From Armatimonadota bacterium (GTDB taxonomy: Bacteria > Armatimonadota > JAAZEB01), in NCBI GenBank assembly GCA_012512265.1, contig JAAZEM010000135.1, positions 1 to 33,602 on the forward strand: a stretch of DNA of 33,602 nucleotides, read 5' to 3'. Position numbers and translations under genes: made by a program. Below the pieces are notes generated by a model. The model had not been told where the DNA came from and ran no database searches. It was given only the letters and a program-made list of their open reading frames with translations. Every line of letters starts with the position of its first letter. The first letter of the stretch is position 1. Positions 17,362 through 25,125 of the stretch are shown piece after piece.

Positions 17362-18252
17362 ATGTCCCAGCTCCGTATCGCTCTGCTGCAGCTGGCCGCC
17401 TGCGGCGCGGATCTCGCCGCCAACCTGGAAAAGGGCGAGGCGTTCTGCCGTCGTGCTGCAGCCCAGGGCGCCGATATCGCCCTCTTCCCGGAGATGTGGA
17501 GCATCGGCTACACCTTCTTCAACCCGGAGACGCCCGGCGACCATGAGCGCTGGACCGGGCTCGCCGTTGGTCCGGACGACCCCTTCATCACGCATTTCCG
17601 CGCGCTCGCCCGCGAGTTGGGAATCGCCATCGCGCTGACCTACCTGGAGCGCTGGCCCGGCCGCCCGCGCAACACCGTCTCGGTAATCGACCGCCGGGGC
17701 GAGATCCTCCTCACCTATGCCAAGGTACACACCTGCGAGTTCGACGTGGAGCGCCACTGCACGCCCGGCGAGGAGTTTCCTGTTGCCACGCTCGAGACAG
17801 CCGCCGGGCCGGTGCGGGTGGGGTGCATGATCTGCTTCGACCGCGAGTTCCCCGAGAGCGCGCGGATCCTGATGCTCAACGGCGCGGAGATCATCCTCGT
17901 GCCAAACGCCTGCGGCCTGGATACCCACCGGCTGATGCAGTTTCGCACCCGGGCATTCGAGAACATGGTGGGCCTGGCGATGGCCAATTACGCCGCACCG
18001 CAGGAAAACGGCCACTCTATCGCCGTGGATGCCGTCGCCTATCCGGAGATCGACGGCGAGCCACGCGACACCCTGATCGTGGAAGCGGGAGAGGCCGAGG
18101 GGATCTACCTGGCGACCTTCGATCTTGAGCGCCTGCGCGCCTATCGGGAGCGCGAGGCGTTCGGCGATGCCTACCGCCGCCCAAGGCTCTACGGCCGGCT
18201 GGTGGAAACGACCGTTTACCCGCCATTCATCCGCGGTGATGCGACCCGCTGA
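17362..18252 (+). CDS. Carbon-nitrogen hydrolase (nitrilase superfamily)
   Basis: 296 aa. Start set at the ATG after AGGAAGGAGT (17347-17356); the longer frame from 17182 runs into the upstream hairpin. All three catalytic residues of the superfamily are present: Glu44 (LFPEMWSIG), Lys121 (LTYAKVHTC) and Cys158 (CMICFDREFPE). The enzyme hydrolyses a C-N bond, most likely an amide such as an omega-amide, carbamoyl or N-acyl compound. Cytoplasmic. The next gene starts 15 nt downstream, so these two are almost certainly co-transcribed. Residues 1-60 of the longer frame are Pro/Arg-rich and do not resemble the family, supporting the short start. Confidence 0.92.
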   Translation: MSQLRIALLQLAACGADLAANLEKGEAFCRRAAAQGADIALFPEMWSIGYTFFNPETPGDHERWTGLAVGPDDPFITHFRALARELGIAIALTYLERWPGRPRNTVSVIDRRGEILLTYAKVHTCEFDVERHCTPGEEFPVATLETAAGPVRVGCMICFDREFPESARILMLNGAEIILVPNACGLDTHRLMQFRTRAFENMVGLAMANYAAPQENGHSIAVDAVAYPEIDGEPRDTLIVEAGEAEGIYLATFDLERLRAYREREAFGDAYRRPRLYGRLVETTVYPPFIRGDATR

Positions 18253-18267
18253 CAGGAGGAGACGCCG

Positions 18268-20796
18268 ATGTTCAAAACGCTTGCCGCCATTGGGCTTCTG
18301 CTCTGCGCGCTGGCATCCCCAGCCGCGGCAGCCAACCTCGTCCTCGTAGAAGATGGCCAGGCGCGGGCGCAAGTGGTCATTCCGGACGATGCGAGTGACC
18401 GCGTGCGGGATCTCGCCGGTGACTTCGCGCGCGTCCTCGCGCGGATGAGCGGCGCCCGGCTCCCCGTGGTGAAGGAATCGGTTAGCGATCCGACCCAGGC
18501 GCGTGTCCTGATCGGTGCGTGCCGGGCATCGGCGGGCCTGGATGCGGATCCGGGCGCCATCCGAGGCGATGAAGCGTACGCCGGCTACGTGATCGCGTGC
18601 GACGGGAAGAACCTGGTGCTGCGCGGGAACACGCTGGCCGGCACGACGAACGCCGTCTATGGCTTCCTCCAAGATGAATTAGGAGTACGCTGGTTCCTGC
18701 CCACGGAGCTGTTCGAGGTGGTGCCAACGCGGCGGACAGTGGCGGTTCCCGAGATGCGCCGAGTGGTCACGCCGAGCTTCGTCTGCCGTCTGGGAAGCGC
18801 GTCGTGGAACCCCGAAGCGCTGGCGTGGAGCCGGCGCAACCGCTGGGATACCCATGAGGGCGGCTGGGAGATCCCCTACGCCGCGGGCTTCCGCCATTGG
18901 ATGTATGCCGTCTTCCCCCCGAGCAAATATGGCAAGAGCCACCCGGAGATCTACCCGCTGATCAACGGCAAGCGCGCCATCCCCTCGAAAGATGGCGAGC
19001 AACTCGCCCAGCCTTGCACCGGCAACCCGGAGACGGTACGGATCGCGATCGCGGAGGTAAACGCCTATCTCGATGCCCACCCGGAGTGCCACACCTACCC
19101 CTTCGGGATCAACGACAACAACACATGGTGCGAGTGTGACCTCTGCAAGGCGCAGGACGTAGAGCGGCCGCTCTACCGCGGGCGCAAGATTTACTCCGAC
19201 CGCTGGTACACCTTCGTCAACGCCGTGGCCCGCGGGGTCCGCGCCCGGCACCCGGACAAGCTCATCGGTTGCTTCGCCTACGCGGGCGTCGAGCTGCCGC
19301 CTCTCCGGATCGAGCGGATGGAGCCGAACGTCTTCATCAACCTCACGCAGGATACGGCGCAGTACTTCGACCCCGCCTATCGCAAGGTCGATTACGACCT
19401 CATCCGCGCGTGGCAGCAGAAGTGTGACCACGTGGGCAAGTACGACTACTACGGCCTGGGGGCGCTGGCGCCTCGTGCCTTCCCCCACCTGCTTGCCCGC
19501 GATTTGAAGGCAATCCACGCGATGGGCGTGCGCGCCTTCCACAGCGAGCTCTATCCCTACTGGGCACACATGGGCCCGATGCTCTACGTGGCCAGCCGGC
19601 TCCTCTGGGACGTCCGGCTCGACCCCGACCGGCTGTTGCGCGAGTTCTACTCCGCTTTCGGGCCCGCCGCGGGCGAGATCCGGGCGTTTTACGAAACGCA
19701 CGAGGCGGCGTGGATGAGCCAGAAGACCGGGAAGTGGTTTGGCGGGATCGGCAGCGCCGCGGAGCAGATGGATTTCTACACGCCAGCCCGAGCGGCACGC
19801 GCCGCGGAGCATCTGCGCCGCGCGAAAGCCCTGGCCACTGACGAGACGACCCGGGCGCGCGTCGACTTCATCGCCCGTAGCTACGCCTATCCGGACCTCC
19901 TCCTGCGCGGTTGGACCACCGCCCGGGCCATTGGCGAGGCCGCGCCACGCCGCCCGGCGGAAGCCAGGGCGCTCGCCGGGCGCGTGGAGACGCTCCTCGA
20001 GGCATTGGATGGCGAAGAGACGTCGTGGAAGAAGAGCATCGCCGACGACCCTCTCGCAGACCGGTGGTATCAGAATGGCGGGCGCCCGCAAATACGCAGC
20101 CAGTGGCGCTCGAGGGTCCAGACCGCTATGCTGGACGGGCTGCATGCCCTGGCAAGCTGGGAGAAGAGCCCCGCGGGCCAGAAGGCCGCGCCTGAGACGC
20201 GCGCGCTGTTCGACCGGATCGCCGCGCACCCGCAGGCGGGTTTCCTCTGGAAGGCGATGCGGGGCACGCTGGCGCTCGGCCCCAACCTGCTCCCCAACCC
20301 GGGGTTCGAGGAGGCGAAGGGGGGTCAGCTCGGCCCGACCGGCCCCGATTGGAAGAGCACCAGCGCGGCGGCCGGCTGGAGCACCTGGCAGGAGAACCCG
20401 CACGAGGGCCGCTTCTTCCTCGACACGAACGAGAAACATGGCGGGAACGCCGCGGGCGCTTTCCAGGGCGGCGGCTGCCTCTGCTACATCACCACGGTGC
20501 CAATCGAGACGGGCAAGCGCTATCTTGCCCAGGTATGGGTCCGCAAGCCGGTCGCGCGCGAGGGCACCGCGGTCGCGCTGGAGATCCGCTGGAATGACGC
20601 CGCCGGGCGCTGGTATAACGGCGCCGCGAACCTGCGCCTGGATGCCCGGAAGGCCGGCGTCTGGGAGCAGCTGCAGATCCCCTTCATGGCGCCCCCGGGC
20701 GCCGCGCGCGTCGTCATCCTCCTCACCGGCTACGGGATCGAGAAGGAGGACGTGGTCCGCTTCGACAACGCCTTCCTCGGCGAAGCCAGAGAGTGA
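18268..20796 (+). CDS. Secreted DUF4838 protein (GH20/GH67-like) with C-terminal binding domain
   Basis: 842 aa, Shine-Dalgarno AGGAGGAG, signal peptide 1-22 ending PAAA. Residues 23-150 match the alpha-glucuronidase/GH20-type N-terminal domain (LAGDFARVLARMSGARLPVV; GTTNAVYGFLQDELGVRWFLP). Residues about 160-510 are the DUF4838 barrel with INDNNTWCECDLC: Asp283, then Cys288, Cys290, Cys293. A helical region (about 510-660) follows, then a beta-sandwich from NLLPNPGFEE (Asn673-Glu682) to the end, resembling CBM4/9-type domains. DUF4838 enzymes are uncharacterised but sit with GH20 and GH67 in fold. Acts outside the cytoplasm; substrate unknown. Third gene of the oxidoreductase-amidase cluster, 15 nt after the amidase. 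Confidence 0.85.
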   Translation: MFKTLAAIGLLLCALASPAAAANLVLVEDGQARAQVVIPDDASDRVRDLAGDFARVLARMSGARLPVVKESVSDPTQARVLIGACRASAGLDADPGAIRGDEAYAGYVIACDGKNLVLRGNTLAGTTNAVYGFLQDELGVRWFLPTELFEVVPTRRTVAVPEMRRVVTPSFVCRLGSASWNPEALAWSRRNRWDTHEGGWEIPYAAGFRHWMYAVFPPSKYGKSHPEIYPLINGKRAIPSKDGEQLAQPCTGNPETVRIAIAEVNAYLDAHPECHTYPFGINDNNTWCECDLCKAQDVERPLYRGRKIYSDRWYTFVNAVARGVRARHPDKLIGCFAYAGVELPPLRIERMEPNVFINLTQDTAQYFDPAYRKVDYDLIRAWQQKCDHVGKYDYYGLGALAPRAFPHLLARDLKAIHAMGVRAFHSELYPYWAHMGPMLYVASRLLWDVRLDPDRLLREFYSAFGPAAGEIRAFYETHEAAWMSQKTGKWFGGIGSAAEQMDFYTPARAARAAEHLRRAKALATDETTRARVDFIARSYAYPDLLLRGWTTARAIGEAAPRRPAEARALAGRVETLLEALDGEETSWKKSIADDPLADRWYQNGGRPQIRSQWRSRVQTAMLDGLHALASWEKSPAGQKAAPETRALFDRIAAHPQAGFLWKAMRGTLALGPNLLPNPGFEEAKGGQLGPTGPDWKSTSAAAGWSTWQENPHEGRFFLDTNEKHGGNAAGAFQGGGCLCYITTVPIETGKRYLAQVWVRKPVAREGTAVALEIRWNDAAGRWYNGAANLRLDARKAGVWEQLQIPFMAPPGAARVVILLTGYGIEKEDVVRFDNAFLGEARE

Positions 20797-21356
20797 TAGC
20801 CTATCGGAGGGGCCGGCGCTGGCGGCTATACCACAGATGAAGGGGACGGATGGGCTGGACGCGCCCGTGATTGCGGGCCATGCCCGCGCGTGGCGGTACA
20901 TCCCCGCGCTGCTTGTGAGCAAAGCCCTGCCAGGCTGGGTTGATCTACACTCCCAGGTGACCTGGAGCAGCGGGGATGGGACGGGGAGTCCCGAAAGGGC
21001 TTTGCCGGGTAGCAGCGCGGAGCTTCGAGCTCCGCGCGCCCGGCTGTTCGCCCTGCCCCAGCGGAAACGGATGGGCTAGGCATGCCCGCCCGGGGTTGCG
21101 CGCTCCATCCGGGGGGCACCGTGAGACGCGGTGCGGTAGCTCCCCTTCCCTGGCGCCGGCGATGAGCCAAAGGGTAGGGAAGGAGCCGGGGGGCAGGGAA
21201 AGAAGCCGTCGGTCCGGGCGATTGCCCGCGCGTTCCTGCGGGGGCGGCAGGAGCGCACCGCCGGTCGGTGAACGTGGATCAGGAACAGCCGCGGAATGGG
21301 CGGCGAGCGCGATGGAGGGGCCGCGCCTGTTTGCCTGACCCGGGAGGGAACGTTCG
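20797..21356. other. 560-nt intergenic region with a chain of strong hairpins
   Basis: No supported gene. In order: CCAGGT-g-ACCTGG palindrome (20953-20965); a 10-bp stem (21015-21037); GCACCG...CGGTGC near 21117-21135; GCTCC-CC-TTCCCT pairing with AGGGAAGGAGC at about 21140-21187; CGGGC-GATT-GCCCG near 21216-21229; GCGTTCCTGC (21230-21239) pairing with GCAGGAGCGC (21247-21256). The last four are adjacent and lie upstream of the GH141-like gene, so they could form a structured leader. No known riboswitch class was recognised and no clear promoter was found. Confidence 0.5.
21015..21037 (+). terminator. Strong hairpin downstream of the DUF4838 gene
   Basis: GCGCGGAGCT and AGCTCCGCGC form a perfect 10-bp stem with a TCG loop (or a 9-bp stem with TTCGA). 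It lies about 220 nt after the DUF4838 stop. No T-run follows. It could end that operon or be the first hairpin of the next gene's leader. Confidence 0.4.
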
Positions 21357-24074
21357 ATGCAGCGTGCTTTTCGGACATTACTGCTCACGGCCTGCGCGAT
21401 CCTCTGGTTGACCATTCAGCCCGTTGCCGCCGCGCCGATCGAGTTCCACGTGGCGCCGGGCGGCAACGACAAGGCGGCAGGGACCGCCAAAGCGCCGTTC
21501 CGCACGCTCGCGCGCGCCCGCGATGCGATCCGGGCGCTCAAGCGTGGCAAAGGCCTCCCCGAGGGTGGCGCGCGCGTGATCCTCCACGGCGGGGTTTATC
21601 GGCTGGAGGAGCCGTTCACGCTCGGGCCGGAAGATTCCGGCACGGCGAAAGCCCCAATCATCTACATGGCGGCGCCCGGCGAGCGCCCCGTGATCTCGGG
21701 GGGACGCATCATCCGTGGCCTACGCAGGCAGGCCGATGGGTCGTGGTCGGTCACGCTTCCCGAGGCCGCCGGGCACAGGTGGGTTTTCCGCCAGCTCTTC
21801 ATCAACGGCCGACGCTACATCCATGCCCGCTCGCCCAACGACGGCCAGTTCTACATCGTGCGCAGCGTGCCAGATGAGAACGATCCGAACCGCAAAGCGA
21901 AGGATCGCTTCGCCTTCCGGGGGAACGATATTCAACCGTGGCCCAACCTCTCTGACGTTGAGATCCGCGTCACTTTCAGCTGGAACGATGGTCACTTCCC
22001 GATCCAGGCGGTTGATACGGAAAACCGGATCGTCACTCTGGCCGGGCCGGCGGTGTGGGAGCTTCCCAAGCCGGGGATGCCCACCTGCGGCTATATCGTG
22101 GAGAACCATCCGGGCGCGTGCGACGCCCCCGGCGAGTGGCAACTGAACCGCGAGACAGGCGAGCTCCGCGTCATCCCGTTCGAGGGCGAGGACCTGAGCG
22201 ATGCGGAGGTGATCGCGCCCGTCATTGAGTGCCTGGTCCTTGCTAAGGGCGACCCCGAGAAGGGCCGGTACGTGGAGCACGTTCGCTTCCACGGGCTCAG
22301 CTTCCAGCACGCCGCGTGGCACCTGCCGCCGGACGGCTTCTCCACGCCACAGGCCGCGTGCAAGCTCGGCGCTGCCCTGGAGTTTCACGCCGCGCGCCAT
22401 TGCGCCGTCACCCGGTGCGAAGTCGCCTGCGTCGGGCGCTACGCGATCTGGTTCGATCTCGATTCCTCCTACAACGAGATCCGCCGGTGCCACCTCCACG
22501 ACCTGGGCGCCGGCGGCGTGCGCATCGGCGACGCGGAGCGCCCCGCCGGATACGAGCGGGTCGCCCACCACAACGTGGTCGACAACAACTTCATCCACAA
22601 CGGCGGGCACATCCACCCGGGCGCCACCGGCATCTTCATGGCCTACGGGCACAACAACGTCTTCTCGCATAACGAGGTCTCCGACCTCCGCTACACCGGC
22701 ATCTCGCTCGGCTGGACGTGGGATATCGTCTATTCGGGCACGCGCGAGAACATCGTCGAGTATAACCACGTCCACCATGTGATGCGCGCGCTGGAGGACG
22801 GCGGCGGCATCTACAGCCTCGGGCTCACTCCCGGCTCGGTGATCCGCAACAACCTGGTTCACCACGTTGGCTCGTCGATCAACCCGGTTGGCCACGGCAT
22901 CTACATCGACGGCGGCAGTTCTGGGCTACTGGTGGAGAACAACATCTGCCACGACTGCAGCGATGGCGGCATCCGGATCCAGCACGGCACGTCGTGCATC
23001 ACCGTGCTCAACAACATCTCCGCGTTCTGCGGCTTCGGCCTCGGGATCGATTCCGAGCGGACGAACATCTTCCAATACAACATCGTCCTCCTCGACGGCG
23101 CCGGCACGCCGTTCCGCGACGTTCCCGAGTGGCAGAGCTACAACAAGATCATCGACCGCAACCTTTACTGGCGCCTGGATGGAAAGCCGATCAAGTTCCT
23201 CGGCTTCACGTGGGAGGAGTGGCGCAAAAAAGAGGGGATCAAAGACATCTGGTACACCCCGCGCATGGATGCGCACTCGCGGATCGCCGATCCGAAGTTC
23301 GTCGACGCGAAGGAGCGCGATTTCCGCTTCCAGCCCGACTCGCCTGCGCTCCAGATGGGCTTCCGCCCCATCGATACCAGCCGGGTGGGGCTTTACGGCG
23401 AGAAGGAGTGGACGTCGCTTCCCGCGCGCGTCCAGCTCTCCCCGCTCCTACCGCAGGAGATCCAGCCACGCCTGGTTCTGCCCGCGGACAACTTCGACGA
23501 CGCCCGGCCGGGGCAAAAGCCGGCGCTCGCGTCGGTGGTGGAGAACGTCGAGAAAGGCGCCTTCGTGGAGATCACCGACCGGCGCGCGCTCTCCAAACCT
23601 CATAGCCTGCGCTTCGTGGACGCGCCCGGGCTCACCTACTACTACCCGCACATCTACTACCAGCCGGCGGTGACAGGGGATATCCGCCTGCGCCTGGAGT
23701 TCGATCTCTACCGCGAGCCGGGCGCCATGCTGTGGAGCGAGTGGCGGAGGACCGCCGCCATCGATAAGGTGGGGCCTTGCTTCTATATCGAGAAGGACGG
23801 CCAGCTCCTGCTCAACGAGAAGCGGCCGGCGGGGGTGCGCCTGCCCGAAGGCGAGTGGATCCACTTCGAGATCACCGATGGTGTCGGCGCCCTGGCCGAT
23901 GCCCGCTGGGAGATGAAGATCACCGGTCAGGATGGCCGCGTGCTGTTCGAGGGCAAGGATCTCCCCTGCGGGCCCGACTTTGACCGCCTGCTGTGGCTCG
24001 GGTTTGTCGCCCACGGCACCGAGCCCGCCGAAATGTACATCGACAACATCTCGCTGCGCCGGGTCGAGCCGTAG
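21357..24074 (+). CDS. Secreted right-handed beta-helix protein, GH141-like
   Basis: 905 aa, GGGAGGGA 7 nt before the ATG. Signal peptide 1-26 ending VAAA. Residues 28-115 carry the opening seen in GH141-like helix enzymes: FHVAPGGNDKAAGT, APFRTLARARDAIRA, HGGVYRLEEPFTLGPEDSGT, then ISGGRII. A non-helical insert (about 120-300) precedes the parallel beta-helix (about 300-620), full of His/Asn ladder repeats (YNEIRRCHLHDLGAGGVRIG, HNNVFSHNEVSDLRYTGISL). The C-terminal 200 residues look like a concanavalin-type beta-sandwich. GH141 includes alpha-L-fucosidase acting on rhamnogalacturonan II and xylanase; a related polysaccharide lyase or epimerase helix is possible. Fits with the PL26-like gene nearby. 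Extracellular. The amidohydrolase follows after 50 nt. Confidence 0.78.
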   Translation: MQRAFRTLLLTACAILWLTIQPVAAAPIEFHVAPGGNDKAAGTAKAPFRTLARARDAIRALKRGKGLPEGGARVILHGGVYRLEEPFTLGPEDSGTAKAPIIYMAAPGERPVISGGRIIRGLRRQADGSWSVTLPEAAGHRWVFRQLFINGRRYIHARSPNDGQFYIVRSVPDENDPNRKAKDRFAFRGNDIQPWPNLSDVEIRVTFSWNDGHFPIQAVDTENRIVTLAGPAVWELPKPGMPTCGYIVENHPGACDAPGEWQLNRETGELRVIPFEGEDLSDAEVIAPVIECLVLAKGDPEKGRYVEHVRFHGLSFQHAAWHLPPDGFSTPQAACKLGAALEFHAARHCAVTRCEVACVGRYAIWFDLDSSYNEIRRCHLHDLGAGGVRIGDAERPAGYERVAHHNVVDNNFIHNGGHIHPGATGIFMAYGHNNVFSHNEVSDLRYTGISLGWTWDIVYSGTRENIVEYNHVHHVMRALEDGGGIYSLGLTPGSVIRNNLVHHVGSSINPVGHGIYIDGGSSGLLVENNICHDCSDGGIRIQHGTSCITVLNNISAFCGFGLGIDSERTNIFQYNIVLLDGAGTPFRDVPEWQSYNKIIDRNLYWRLDGKPIKFLGFTWEEWRKKEGIKDIWYTPRMDAHSRIADPKFVDAKERDFRFQPDSPALQMGFRPIDTSRVGLYGEKEWTSLPARVQLSPLLPQEIQPRLVLPADNFDDARPGQKPALASVVENVEKGAFVEITDRRALSKPHSLRFVDAPGLTYYYPHIYYQPAVTGDIRLRLEFDLYREPGAMLWSEWRRTAAIDKVGPCFYIEKDGQLLLNEKRPAGVRLPEGEWIHFEITDGVGALADARWEMKITGQDGRVLFEGKDLPCGPDFDRLLWLGFVAHGTEPAEMYIDNISLRRVEP

Positions 24075-24124
24075 AGCGCCGTCCGGAATGACCGCAGCGC
24101 ACACCACGAGGAGAGAAAAGAAGG

Positions 24125-25021
24125 ATGTTCATTGACTGTCATGCCCATGCCTATCGGAAGCGCCCGCCAGCCTACTCCTTCTCCACCGCGGAGCAGGTAC
24201 TGGAGCGCTACGACGAGCTCGGGATCGAGAAGGGAGCGCTCCTCCCCATCGTGAGCCCGGAGATCTACCTCCCCCAGGCCAACGAGGATATCCTCGATAT
24301 GGTGGAGCAGTATCCGGACCGCTTCTTCGCCTTCTGCAACATCGACCCGCGCGCGCTCACCAACTCGGCCGATGCGCCCCTGGGCAACCTGCTCCGCTAT
24401 TACAAGGATCGCGGATGCCGCGGCCTGGGCGAGGTGATGCCGAACCTCCCGGTGATGCACCCGATGGTTCAGAACCTCTTCCGGCACGCCGAGGAAGTGG
24501 GCCTGCCCGTGACTACCGACGGCTCGGACCAGCTCACCGGCGACTTCGGGCTCTACGACGACCCAGGGCTGCCCCAGCTCGAGCACACGCTGCAGCGCTT
24601 CCCCAACCTGATTATCCTCGGCCACGGCCCAGTCTTCTGGTCCGAGATCGCGCGTCTGGAGACGCCCGGCGAGCGGGGCTACATCTTCCGGATTGGCGGC
24701 GGCCAGGTGGGGCGGCTTCCCAAGGGCCCCGTGAAGGAAGAGGGCGTCGTGCCCAAGCTGATGCGCCTCTATCCGAACCTCTACGGCGACCTCTCTGACG
24801 GCACGGCCTACAACGCCATCGCGCGCGACCCAGAGTACGGCCCGAAGTTCCTGACGGAGTTTCAGGACCGCCTCCTCTTCGGCACCGATATCTGCTACCC
24901 CACGATGGCGATTCCGCTCGTCGATCTCCTGATCGAGTGGCGAGACACGGGCAAAATCTCCGAGGAGGTCTTCCGCAAGGTGGCGCGCGAGAACGCGATC
25001 CGCCTCTTCAACCTGGAGTAA
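24125..25021 (+). CDS. Amidohydrolase-family metal-dependent hydrolase
   Basis: 298 aa, GAGGAG with AAGAAGG before the ATG. Amidohydrolase_2 (PF04909) type barrel: metal-binding D-C-H-A-H at the N-terminus (His6, His8), His167 in IILGHGP and Asp255 in LLFGTDICYP, all expected metal or catalytic positions. It ends with the usual ARENAIRLFNL. Members hydrolyse or decarboxylate cyclic or aromatic acids and lactones; the substrate here is unknown. No signal peptide, so it acts in the cytoplasm. 50 nt after the beta-helix gene and in the same direction, so probably one transcript; it may process a lactone or acid released by that enzyme (inference). Confidence 0.9.
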   Translation: MFIDCHAHAYRKRPPAYSFSTAEQVLERYDELGIEKGALLPIVSPEIYLPQANEDILDMVEQYPDRFFAFCNIDPRALTNSADAPLGNLLRYYKDRGCRGLGEVMPNLPVMHPMVQNLFRHAEEVGLPVTTDGSDQLTGDFGLYDDPGLPQLEHTLQRFPNLIILGHGPVFWSEIARLETPGERGYIFRIGGGQVGRLPKGPVKEEGVVPKLMRLYPNLYGDLSDGTAYNAIARDPEYGPKFLTEFQDRLLFGTDICYPTMAIPLVDLLIEWRDTGKISEEVFRKVARENAIRLFNLE

Positions 25022-25044
25022 CCCAGGGTTCTCTCAAGGCCTCA

Positions 25045-25077
25045 GCTTCGCCGGCGGCTTTCGGCCGCCGGCGAAGC
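25045..25077. terminator. 14-bp bidirectional terminator-like hairpin
   Basis: GCTTCGCCGGCGGC (25045-25058) pairs perfectly with GCCGCCGGCGAAGC (25064-25077), loop TTTCG, between convergent stops (25021 and 25126). It is the longest perfect stem I found. No T-run on either strand. Confidence 0.65.
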
Positions 25078-25125
25078 CGCCTCTCCAGGCAAACCGCCTT
25101 ACCCGGGCAGTAGCCGCCCGGCGGC

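Noticed and set aside
15646..18672. 1008-aa open frame on the minus strand
   Set aside because: It lies opposite three well-supported plus-strand genes. High G+C at third positions keeps the antisense frame open. Composition is Arg/Ala/Gly-rich without domains.
18679..20922. 747-aa open frame on the minus strand
   Set aside because: Antisense to the DUF4838 gene; no family likeness and no ribosome site.
21117..21260. Possible cobalamin, c-di-GMP, TPP or ZTP riboswitch
   Set aside because: The conserved core bases of these classes were looked for by eye and not found; only stems are present.
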